Origin: Neonectria sp. B-13
Lineage: Eukaryota > Ascomycota > Sordariomycetes > Hypocreales > Nectriaceae
Assembly: GCA_002682825.1 (NCBI GenBank)
Contig: NOKP01000001.1
Span: forward strand, 1,118,501 to 1,182,500
Length of the DNA: 64,000 nt
Reading direction: 5' to 3'
Shown here in pieces: positions 33,939 through 42,722 of the stretch. The notes under the pieces are model-generated. The model had not been told where the DNA came from and ran no database searches. It worked only from the letters and a program-made list of their open reading frames with translations. How positions within the stretch are numbered: position 1 is the first letter of the stretch; the number at the start of each line of letters is the position of its first letter. Made by a program: the position numbers and the translations under genes.

Positions 33939-34510
33939 TTTGATGGTTTGTGTTCTAGGCCGTTGGCGTTGCTTTGTCCTCCACAGCTGGTCGCTTATTT
34001 TCCGGAGTACGGATACTGACCTGACCATTGGAACGGGCTCTTTAGACTGCAAATTAGCCCGCATCCTAGTCGACTCGGTAGTTTACTCTTGATTTATAGC
34101 TGTTTGGTTCACACGTGATCCCTACGCTGACACTCATTTTACCTCTTTAAATAGATCCAAGTATAATAAACCGTGCCCTATAGATTCCATATATCTCTTG
34201 GCAAGAGAACTTAGTACACTGCCCCGGTTAGCTAGTAGGCAACTTCACGCGTCGGAATTTATTTGCATATCTTCGGTTAGTTAGGTACATGCATACCGCT
34301 ACGTGCGTTGGGATGACAGCTGTTTGCAGGGCATAACTCCCCACTTCTGCATCTCATCAGGCCGCCCGACCCCTCCTCCCTTTGCACATATGCATCTCTT
34401 CGAAACGAGCTCCAACGAGAGTATGCCATTACAGCCCTAGCCTTTAAGATTTAATTTACTCTCACGAAGTCTATGCCTGATTATTAGAAGTGCTCAGTTG
34501 ATTGTTGGAC
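33939..34510. other. AT-rich intergenic boundary
   Basis: No gene. GC content falls here and stays lower through much of the next 10 kb, marking the left edge of the apparent accessory block. Confidence 0.4.
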
Positions 34511-34604
34511 ATGGCAGCTCTCAAGAGGGGCAGTCATATCGGCCTCCGACCGCAGTGCGGCATCTGTGGCAGCTCAATGGAAGTCAAGGAACGAATTATC
34601 TTGC
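34511..34604 (+). other. Exon-like 5' segment with CxxC motif, out of frame with the downstream gene
   Basis: ATG at 34511 opens a short frame encoding MAALKRGSHIGLRPQCGICG followed by SSMEVKERIIL, then runs into TGA. The CxxC segment resembles the N terminus expected for the downstream family, but it lies in a different frame and no canonical GT..AG pair joins it in phase. It is either a broken first exon or an unrelated leader ORF. Confidence 0.4.
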
Positions 34605-34620
34605 GTAGGTCGCTAGCTTG

Positions 34621-36429
34621 ATGACCCAAAGCCCTGATTCTAATCCACATCAAAACCTCAAGTCCTCGGCAATGTCGACTCCAATGCCTTTTCCCTACGC
34701 CTTGGTCCATACACCTTCCGGCCCTCGACTTCACGGCAAGAGCGACATATTTCCATGTCGAAAGCCGGACTGTGGCTCCTGCGCCGTCTCACCCGAGGCC
34801 TCGGTTGCGCACTTAGATTGCTTTGAATTTGTGAAACGACGCTGCAAGTTGAACAACTATTTGGACCACTTATTTCTTGTCACTGCCTGGAGAGCTCCAT
34901 GGCGTCAAGCTCCCGACTTTGACCTTGAAGAAACGGCCGTCAACCCAGACTGGTCAGTATTTGACGATTGTGGCCTTTCAATCATGAGGTTACTTCCCCG
35001 AGAAATACTTAGAATAGTCCATGGGTATTCTGCGAAGAGTGCAATCTGGCGCTTCAATGCCGCCTCTGAGCTGACTCAACGATTGTCTACTTCTTTACCG
35101 GACCGCCTATTGTCGATTCCCCTGCATGCAGTTTCGGCGTGGAACCGGGGGGGTCAACTGAGAACCATAGAGATGATCCATCGACTCCCTGTCATTCGTT
35201 TGACTATTGACTCGCGGGGTATCCAAGAAGTCGAAAGACTACCTGGGAATCCACAATTTAGATTATGGCGGACCGATGACCTTGTATTCATCATCCTAGA
35301 TCAGAGACGGCTCGAAGGCGTCACTGCACACTTCAAGGTAAGAGCCTACCCTTCTCAGATGGACAAATTTAGTTTAAAGGAATGCTGCAAAACTTACACC
35401 GGACTTTAGTTTGGACTCTTACGCTTGAAGTTACCCAAAACCTGCTCCGGGCTCCAGACTTGGGACATGCCAACTCCCCCCGACCTACAGCGATGCCTTT
35501 TTTATCCGGCCAATATTACCCGCTCTACGCAGTTTAGGACCATCGAATTACGCCGAACGAATGGCATTACTTTTTTCTTCAGCTTTGGCGAAATCTATGC
35601 GGTGCATGCTCATACACAGGTGGCTCCTTGCGCTCAGACAACCTATGAACGCCTCTCTCGCCGACGTCGGCAGTCAGTCACTTGGGTCTATATCCCTTTT
35701 TCACAGAAGGACTACATTGCTGCATTAGGTGCGCGTGTGCCACTACCTGTACCAGACGCTTTTGACGGTACCTGCTTGCTTGTGAGTCTAGCCTGACGAG
35801 AAATACGCGACACCAATGAAGTCTAATCAGCTCAGTTCCGCATGAGACTAGGCGGCGATGTGCCAGTCGGCCTTACTTCCTCCAAACAAGCAAAGGATTT
35901 GATGCTCAGCAAGGCACCTCCAACCACAATCATATACAACACACTCAAACTCGAACCAGTTTCCGTTATCGGCGCCTATCGAACGGGAGAGAGAGATGGC
36001 TCACCAATTACCCCATGTTGCCATCCAGAAGTTGATGATCCCCCCTTCCCAAACGCTTGTTTCTCATTGGCCCCCCTGCAAAGCGTTAACCGCATCACCG
36101 TTTTCAACAACAAACATACTGACTTTTGCATGGGTATCTTATTGCAATACGAGAATGGCGCGCAACGTTCACTTGGGCAATGCCGAGTATGTGTCGACCC
36201 CATCGAATATTATGTGAAACCGGTTTGTGTGTGCTTCCGTCGCCAGGTTTATTATGATTATGTTCGATCCGGGAGCCCGGCACAGTTAAAGGTCACTGAG
36301 GTCAGGGCCACTAGTAGACGGGAGCATGATCACGATGAAGGAGGATGGACATGTCTCGGAATGCAGGGCGAGCTGGAGTTCTGGTTTTCCCGTGAAGAAA
36401 CCTTTTTAACAGCAATTGGAAATGGATAA
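34621..36429 (+). CDS. Fungus-specific protein of unknown function
   Basis: Exons 34621..35337, 35410..35781 and 35836..36429, all phase 0, with introns of 72 and 54 nt; 560 residues as modelled. The N-terminal part has a Cys/His cluster, FPCRKPDCGSC..HLDCFEF, preceded by FPYALVHTPSGP. It then has LTAWRAPWR-type text (LVTAWRAPWRQAPDF) and LLPREILRIVHGYSAKSAIWRF. The last exon is beta-rich with PLQSVNRITVFNN and ends ELEFWFSREETFLTAIGNG. This is the pattern of a large, lineage-variable family in plant- and insect-associated Sordariomycetes; I know no function for it. The true start may lie in the upstream segment at 34511. It converges on the next gene with only 13 nt between stop codons. Confidence 0.65.
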
Positions 36430-36442
36430 TATTAAGATTAAA

Positions 36443-37075
36443 CTAGTTTCCGATGGGAGTGATGAAGGCAACTTCGTCAGCATGCCAGCCAGCGGGAAGC
36501 GTGGCGGAAGTTGGTCTTGGTGATGGTGATCTTTTGAAGATATCGTCACTCGGTACAGGGTGTCGCTTAATATATTCAAGTTGTCGAAGGAGCTCCTGCC
36601 CATTGGTGGAGTACTCGGCATATTCGGCCCTTTCCGAGAGCCCTTCACCTGAAGGCCAGAATGGTGTTAAGTAATCGTTGTCGATGTTGAAGGCCCACAG
36701 CCTAGCCTTGCTGCCCACGCATGTCATTGCCCAAATGGATTTCCTTCCAGTATAGTGGAGATGCGCAAAGCAGGCGGTAAATGCCCGGTATTCAACATTT
36801 GTGATTTGGTCGAGAGTGATATCGGTTCTCTTGGCTCCCATGAAAAGCAGTGTTGAGGAGTTCTCGTTGTCGTCAATGTGTTCTACCACGAGGTCGACAC
36901 GGCGAAGGTCGCCCTCATCATCCGTCGGTGGCTGCTGCGAGGCGATGGCCCAGTGGCGACTACTGAAGACGGTTTGTTTGAAGATGTACTCCCAGAATTT
37001 GGTTGTGGCCCACTCCGGCTTTTTCTGGACTTGCTCCCAGAGTTTCTTGAGCTGAGGGGTGTTGATACAAGACAT
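36443..37075 (-). CDS. Fungus-specific protein, possible PD-(D/E)XK-like core
   Basis: Single-exon ORF of 210 residues starting MSCINTPQLKKLWEQVQKK. The centre reads RRVDLVVEHIDDNENSSTLLF then MGAKRTDITLDQITNVEYRAF, and KSIWAMTCVGSKARLWAF. A strand with Asp, a second strand ending xxK and a following helix is the layout of restriction-endonuclease-like folds, although the usual Glu/Gln before x-Lys is Gly here. The Pro/Ser-rich tail RSPSPRPTSATLPAGWH is a trait of this expanded fungal family. No function is known. A TATA element lies 77-85 nt upstream. Alternative: a non-enzymatic lineage-specific protein. Confidence 0.65.
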   Translation of the reverse strand: MSCINTPQLKKLWEQVQKKPEWATTKFWEYIFKQTVFSSRHWAIASQQPPTDDEGDLRRVDLVVEHIDDNENSSTLLFMGAKRTDITLDQITNVEYRAFTACFAHLHYTGRKSIWAMTCVGSKARLWAFNIDNDYLTPFWPSGEGLSERAEYAEYSTNGQELLRQLEYIKRHPVPSDDIFKRSPSPRPTSATLPAGWHADEVAFITPIGN

Positions 37076-37151
37076 GATGCGGTTTTTGTGATGGAACGAA
37101 CACAAGCTGAAAGACTTACTTGTGGAGGTGATAGAGAAGGCGATGGAAGTG

Positions 37152-37160
37152 ATATATATA
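37152..37160 (-). promoter_or_regulatory. TATA box upstream of the 210-residue protein gene
   Basis: TATATATAT on the minus strand, 77-85 nt before the ATG at 37075. Confidence 0.5.
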
Positions 37161-38188
37161 CACACATACATCTTTGGCATTTGTATATCCGTCAGTCCAT
37201 AATGATATCATTCTGGGAACTGGATTGTCTGTCAGCCGCGCGGTTAACGAAGGACATGCTTTCTGTGTCTTGGCCATGAATGCATAAGTGTGAAACAGTT
37301 GCCGGGGCAGGTCGTACGGATGGTTCTGTTGCAACCTCCACTCTTTAAAGGCTGCGCCATCTCTAACCGCGCGCCTCAGGGAGAAATTATTGTTAATAGA
37401 TATACTGTGTAAGATCCCTCTACGAGGGAACCTAATGTATAATGATTGATTACTGTGTCACGCACTGATTTCTTTGTCTTGAGCCTGGTTGGTTTCAAAG
37501 TTCATCTTTTGAACTTTGCATCTGACCTGAACCCATCCACCTTTTCCGTTCAGTCTAAGTTTTTCCTTCACCCTATTACCATCACATAATCCTTCCCCCG
37601 ATTTCACGATGAGCATCAGACTAGCTAGCCATCCGCACCAGCTCTACGCACCCAAGCAGCTCTCAGAAACACAGTGCGTATTTTGTTCTGGATGATTTGT
37701 TAGTGATGGCTTGGTCTTTGCCTAACCTAGCCTCTAATCGCCTAGCGAGCTCTTTAAGTAATCTCCACATATTCCTTTTGATACTATGTTCGAAATGAAG
37801 GATATACCGCCCTATTGCAGATTGCAGTATTCTTGGTAATTAATGGAAAGTGATTTACCATGACCGCTCACACCCGTGGAAATCAGTGGGTAAGGCTAAA
37901 CTGCCAAGCGGGACTACAGTTGTTGATGCTGACTCTAGAACTCAAGATTCCCCAGAATATAGCTGTTCAAGCCTACAAAGTCGATGGAATAAATTTATAG
38001 ACGTTCGTTGAAGCACTACTGCTGAAAGAATGTTGAGACCATCCATTACCTTTGACTGACCCTCTTGGTGATACCCCTTGGCTATTATTGAACACTTAAT
38101 TATCACATTGATGAATTCTACATCGTTAGGGTGTCGAACAGAGCTCTGTTAAGTCAAAGCTTTAAAGAACCCGTTGATGTTCCCCGAA

Positions 38189-38195
38189 TATAAAG
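38189..38195 (+). promoter_or_regulatory. TATA box candidate
   Basis: TATAAAG, about 195 nt upstream of the ATG at 38390. An in-frame ATG at 38177 lies before it, which argues against that start. Confidence 0.4.
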
Positions 38196-38389
38196 ACACC
38201 CAACATACAACCCCGAACATATTCAGTAATCAAGATGCTTTGTTCGAAGCAACAATATACAAGAAAATTTGGCCTGTGAGTATAAATCCGAGCTTAAGTT
38301 CCCTGAAGTTACTTCCAAAGCACAAACCTGATCATTACACCTCACCAGCGAAGAAAACCTTGCTGTTTTCCATTGAATCGTTCATCCTG

Positions 38390-38902
38390 ATGCCTTCTTC
38401 TAACCCTCCAGTCCCCGACGAAGACCAATGGACCATTCTCGAAGAAGAAGAAGAAGAAGAAGAAGAAGAAGAATACCCCATTACCAACATTGAAAGATGG
38501 GGGTTTGCGGATATTACCTGCTTCAACTACTTCCAGATGGAGATACAGGATCCATTTCAAGAGCTTTGGGATGACTACTTGTCTCACCACGACTCATTTA
38601 GCCATCCAAGGAGAGATCTCATTCACGAGAGGGTGAAGCTGTGCGAGATTGAGCCTTTTACATGGTCCTACAACCAGGTAAGTCCAGACAAGAGCAGTTG
38701 GTCCCGTGAGGCACACTACACTCGGTTTGCCATCAAAGTTCAAGTCATTCTTAGGAGACTGTGGGAGACGGACCCGGGTCCTTTGAGTGCGGAAGATCGA
38801 ATGCACCAGATCGACAAGGCCTGTGAAATGGCAGAGTTCTTGTGGAAGACTCGCCGTGCGCATGCCGCCTTCTTTCCAGACACAGCCGAGATTCATTCTT
38901 AG
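38390..38902 (+). CDS. Hypothetical protein with poly-Glu tract
   Basis: Single-exon ORF, 170 residues from the ATG at 38390 (MPSSNPPVPDEDQWTIL). Eleven consecutive GAA Glu codons (38441..38473) follow, then a mainly helical acidic and aromatic region (ERWGFADITCFNYFQMEI, RRLWETDPGPLSAEDRM) ending AFFPDTAEIHS. No signal peptide, membrane span or known domain. The repeat is a pure trinucleotide run and so is likely to vary in length between strains. A GTAAGT inside the ORF (about 38679) could serve as a donor, but the frame reads sensibly through it. Not recognised. Confidence 0.55.
   Translation: MPSSNPPVPDEDQWTILEEEEEEEEEEEYPITNIERWGFADITCFNYFQMEIQDPFQELWDDYLSHHDSFSHPRRDLIHERVKLCEIEPFTWSYNQVSPDKSSWSREAHYTRFAIKVQVILRRLWETDPGPLSAEDRMHQIDKACEMAEFLWKTRRAHAAFFPDTAEIHS
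38441..38473. repeat. (GAA)11 coding microsatellite
   Basis: Perfect GAA run encoding eleven Glu residues inside the 170-residue hypothetical protein. Confidence 0.85.
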
Positions 38903-39494
38903 AGATATCAACAATTGGTTATGAGTTTACGCAAAGAAATCGTAAACACGACGTACATAGATGCAGAAACATGGCTACTTTAGCACGTTGAGAACATATC
39001 AAGAATAATAAAATGAAAACCCAACCATAAAACCATTGAGATGGATAAGCTATGTAAGGTGAATTTGCTTCTAGCCTCGGGTTCTAAAAGCCACATGTTT
39101 TATCGAACTGAATACGATTGCACAGGGAGTGAAGCAATTTGAGACAAGAACAATATCGACTTCATTAACTTAAGGCTATACTGATTGAGACCAAATGTTT
39201 GAGGGGAGCTCTCAAAAGCACTGAAAGATAAATCCTTCAGCGTCCACTCTAGTGTCATTGTCTGAGAGTTGCACTAAGTTTAAGGTGTGTCGAGCCCATT
39301 CCGGGTTGGCCGAGCATATGGGAAACCAACGGCTGACATCCCGGCAGTGCGGCGAGAGACGCCCATGCGGCGTCTGTATCAAGCTCCGTGACTGCTGCAG
39401 CCTTCTGAAATGGTCTGGCTTAAACAGTGTGATATCCGGCGACCAAGCTCATCTAGACCTGAGGTTGAACGGACCCTTTCACGGACCCTTTCAC
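38903..39494. other. Gene-free interval before the MDR pseudogene
   Basis: No supported gene. A perfect 12-bp unit (GGACCCTTTCAC) is duplicated in tandem at 39471-39494, directly at the border of recognisable pseudogene sequence. The N-terminal half of that pseudogene may lie here, too decayed to read. Confidence 0.45.
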
Positions 39495-40041
39495 GGAACA
39501 TCGCCAAGCCAGGATCGAAAGTCTTTATAAATGGTGGTAGTGGTGGAGTGGGCAGTTTTATGGTGTAGTTCGCAAAGGCTCTCGGGGCCCAGGTGACAAC
39601 GACATGCTCCACGGCCAATATACAGCTGTGTCGGAGCCGATGAAGTTATTGACTATCGGGAGTCGAACGTCCTCTCAAAGAATTGAAACGGAAAGGGCAG
39701 GCTTTTGACCTTGCTGTCGAGAACCTTGGGATACCAGCTGACTTATACGAACGGAGTGGTCTCTTTGTAAAGCAAAGTGGAGCGTTTTTGCAGGTTGCGA
39801 TACAGAAATCTGTAGGGGCCATGATTCGCTGGGGCATTTTGCAAGGATATCTGGGAGGTGGACGGAGACCGCTTCGGGTCGTGAGGGTGAATATCAACAG
39901 GGAAGATTTGGAACAGGTCGGTCGGTGAATGGCTAGCGGAAAGGTTCAAGCCGTCATCGATGAAATGCTAGAGTGGAAAGAAGCTCCAAAGGCTTACGAG
40001 AAGCTTAGAAAAGGACGCATGGCGGGAAAGATTTGGTGCAT
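39495..40041 (+). pseudogene. Decayed quinone-oxidoreductase/RTN4IP1-like MDR gene
   Basis: The C-terminal (Rossmann) half of a medium-chain dehydrogenase is readable in pieces. First AKPGSKVFINGGSGGVGSF, then an in-frame TAG, then FAKALGAQVTTTCSTANIQL. A frame change gives ADEVIDYRESNV. Another frame change gives KRKGQAFDLAVENLG.., GGGRRPLRVVRVN and EDLEQVGR. Then TGA where Trp is expected, then MASGKVQAVIDEMLEWKEAPKAYEKL and GRMAGKIW. That is at least two stops and two frameshifts. Both stops are explained by C-to-T or G-to-A changes (CAG to TAG, TGG to TGA). No GroES-like N-terminal half was recognised. It is a different subgroup from the intact MDR gene at 27.8-29.0 kb. Confidence 0.82.
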
Positions 40042-40493
40042 GTCGGCCATTTGTGAAAGGAAGGTCTTACGCCTCTACTCGGAGCCCATATTTAGGAATG
40101 TAATTCATGACGAGGCGTTCTGTGTTTTGTCTAATCAGGGAAGTAAGTCGTTGTGAACTCCCCCTCCTCGAGACCGAGTACTCCTTTACAAATCCCTCGA
40201 TAGTTTGAAGATTTAAAGATCAAATGACGGGAGGGAGTGAATACCAGAACGGAAGTTAACTGGGGATGCTCGCTGATCCTGCCTTGTTTGGCCCGGGCGG
40301 CACGCCGAGCCCGATATTTATGGAGCCAAAGCTCAGCTGGCAGGGATGCGCGGAATTATCGTCACCAGCATGCGGAATTAAAGTCGCCAACATGGAGTAT
40401 TTAGTTGAAGGAAAGGCGCTCGCCGCTGAGTGAGGCTTTACCTCTAAAGTGTACCAGGTTCAGCTAGTAGTGGCTAGGAAAGTCGAGTTCAAG
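40042..40493. other. Intergenic region
   Basis: Between the MDR pseudogene and the Cys-module gene; presumed promoter of the latter. Nothing else seen. Confidence 0.4.
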
Positions 40494-42000
40494 ATGTTCT
40501 TACGATCAAGAACTTTGGCTCTTGTACAATTCCTGGGCCTCTACTCTTCCCAGTCGTTGGTCAGCGCAAAAGATGTTGTCTACGTCACTGACTTGTCAAT
40601 ATATACCTACCTAGTGAGTTCGCGCTTGTAAAGGCCATGGAGTCACACATTCACGGAATAAGAAAGAGCTAATTATTTGGTAGGCCCCTTGTGCCTCCTC
40701 CACCGTCTCCCGGGCTGTCGCTGAGCAGACGGAAGGCAAATACTGCCTAGAGTCTGTCACTGACCTACAATCATGCGTTTGTACCAGTCAGTCGGACGTC
40801 GTCATCAAATCCCTATCCGGGCTCGTCAGGGGGTACTGCGGGTCAACGGCGAGCCAGGATCAAGCTTCTGCATCTACAGTTCTAGATGCTTACTGTAACT
40901 AAGATGCCACGAAAGCATTCCCGACTGCTATACATCCGGTGGAGTCATACATCTACGAGATTGCCCCCTTTGAAGAGCTCGCGCCATGTGCGTCGAGCTT
41001 AGTCTCGGTAATAGTGCAGAGAAATGTAAAAATCAGCAATTCCACGCAACAATTGTCACCCAGCCGGCAGCTAACCTCCTCGATATAGACAATAAAGGGC
41101 TGCCCACCAAATCCAACAGCTCTCGCATCCTGCGTTTGCGAAAAGGACCAGATTTCCCTCACCATTAGCCAGAGTCTGAAGCAAGGTGTCCAAATTCAAT
41201 GTTCTAATACGGCAGACATTAGCTCGGCTCAAGCTGTATTCTCAGCATACTGCGCCTTGAACTCTGGCGTCACGACGTTCCCCACTCAATCAGATCCTCC
41301 AGGAGATATGTCGTACTATGTCACAGACCTTACGCAGTATAAGTCTTTGGACACTTGTGTTCAGATTGCGATGTCATCGGCTATCATGATACAAACACTG
41401 GCCCTTTGTCCGACGAACGGACCCCAGGCTCTCGCCTCTTGCGTCTGTATCAAGAACAGTGTCTCCAAACGGGTTAGAAGCACTCTTTCCAATGGGGCCG
41501 AGATTCATTGCGGAAACAACTATATGGGAAATCTTGCCTCGGCCACTAGTGTGCTTGATCTGTATTGCAGCGCTGCCAAGGCGCAAGTCACTGAAGAAGT
41601 GATAGTTTCGATACCCTCATCTGGTACAAGGGCCCCTGGTACGTCAGAGACAGGTTCTAGCAGCCCTGAGTCTAAGGGTAGCGGGCCAAGTGCTGGGGTG
41701 ATTACTGGCGCTACAGTTGGTGCTATTTGCGCTCTACTACTTGGGGGCATAACGGTATTTTGTATTATGAGACCACGAACTGGGTCAAAGACGGATGAAT
41801 CTGGGCTACAATCTCCGTCTCAGAGTCAACAACATATGGCTGGCGAGGCAGCCGATATTATACCATTGCCATTACTACCGGCCTCTAGCGATGCGAATCA
41901 TGCGATTTCAACGGTCCCTCACCAAGACACCACTGCTTCTCCACCGCCCTACCAACCAGGGCTGTACGGAGACATTTATTCTAAGAAAATAGACCAATAG
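40494..42000 (+). CDS. Triple six-Cys-module membrane protein, interrupted by one in-frame TAA
   Basis: Exons 40494..40613, 40684..41025 and 41089..42000, all phase 0 (introns 70 and 63 nt); 457 codons before the final stop. A signal peptide (MFLRSRTLALVQFLGLYSSQS) is followed by three copies of an extracellular module. Each has six Cys in the order C..C..SCVC..C..C and begins Y(V/I)xx(L/I)xxYxxLxxC. Examples are APCASSTV..SCVCTSQ..YC; APCASSLV..GCPPN..SCVCEKD..YC; and DTCVQIA..LCPTN..SCVCIKN..YC. A Ser/Thr/Gly stalk, one transmembrane helix (about 357-381; VGAICALLLGGITVFCIM) and a cytosolic tail with PPPYQPG follow. Codon 113 (40900..40902) is TAA, in the linker after module 1; all other sequence is open. 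It is either a recently inactivated allele or a base error. The product resembles a receptor or adhesin; function unknown. Confidence 0.7.
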
Positions 42001-42722
42001 CTTTGGTGTTGTTATCAATACTGAATCCTATCTTGTAACTTACTAATTCACCTTGAACCTTGACTGTAAACTCCATGATGACTGCTTCGATATGGAGGGC
42101 TGCTTATTTAGAGAGTCGTCCACTTATGACTCGAAGCTGTGCGTCGTTGTTTTTGGAAGATTTTACTCGAAAACTCTGGATACGATCGATTTCCTCAAAT
42201 CAGCTCGCTCTAATTATTTTCATCTGTAAGTCGCCAATTCTATGTCCACTCTAGACTATTTTCTGGTTCAACTATCAACCTTTCCTCCTCTTAAACAAAC
42301 CATCAGGCTTGGCTCCCTTCCCCCAAAACTCCAACCCGTTGACGGGGAGCTTCTCAAGAAGAAGACGGGGAAGTATGTCTCCTGACCCGATGTTCTGATA
42401 TCTTATGTGCTTTCTATACAGTATCCACCTCCAATAATTGAGATACATCATACACAAACCACGCATCCAGACCAAGTTGTCATCGCGTGGTGCCGAGTCC
42501 TTGAACACTCATCTGCGGACACAGAGGAGACACGCTGGAAAGGCGGGTACCTCCGTGCTTCTCTAGCTCCGTGCCTTTCTAACTCCTCGGCGTGAAAAAC
42601 ACGTCGAGGTTGGCAGAGACTTTGCCGGAGTGGTGTTCGATCGAGAACACAGCGAGCTAGTAGAGAACTTCTCTGAACAGTATTCATGGAAGAATACAGC
42701 AGTTGGCTCCCATGTCTTCAAG
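42001..42722. other. Convergent 3' intergenic region
   Basis: Between two converging genes. A 77-codon minus-strand frame (42275..42508) ending in a Lys/Arg-rich tail has no recognisable domain and is not called. Confidence 0.4.

Larger units (their letters stand above)
37076..38389. other. Divergent intergenic region
   Basis: Promoters of two divergent small genes. AT-rich between about 37,370 and 38,170, with no ORF of note. Confidence 0.45.

Noticed and set aside
42275..42508. 77-codon minus-strand ORF with basic C terminus
   Set aside because: No domain, no upstream exon in phase, and it lies between two convergent genes.
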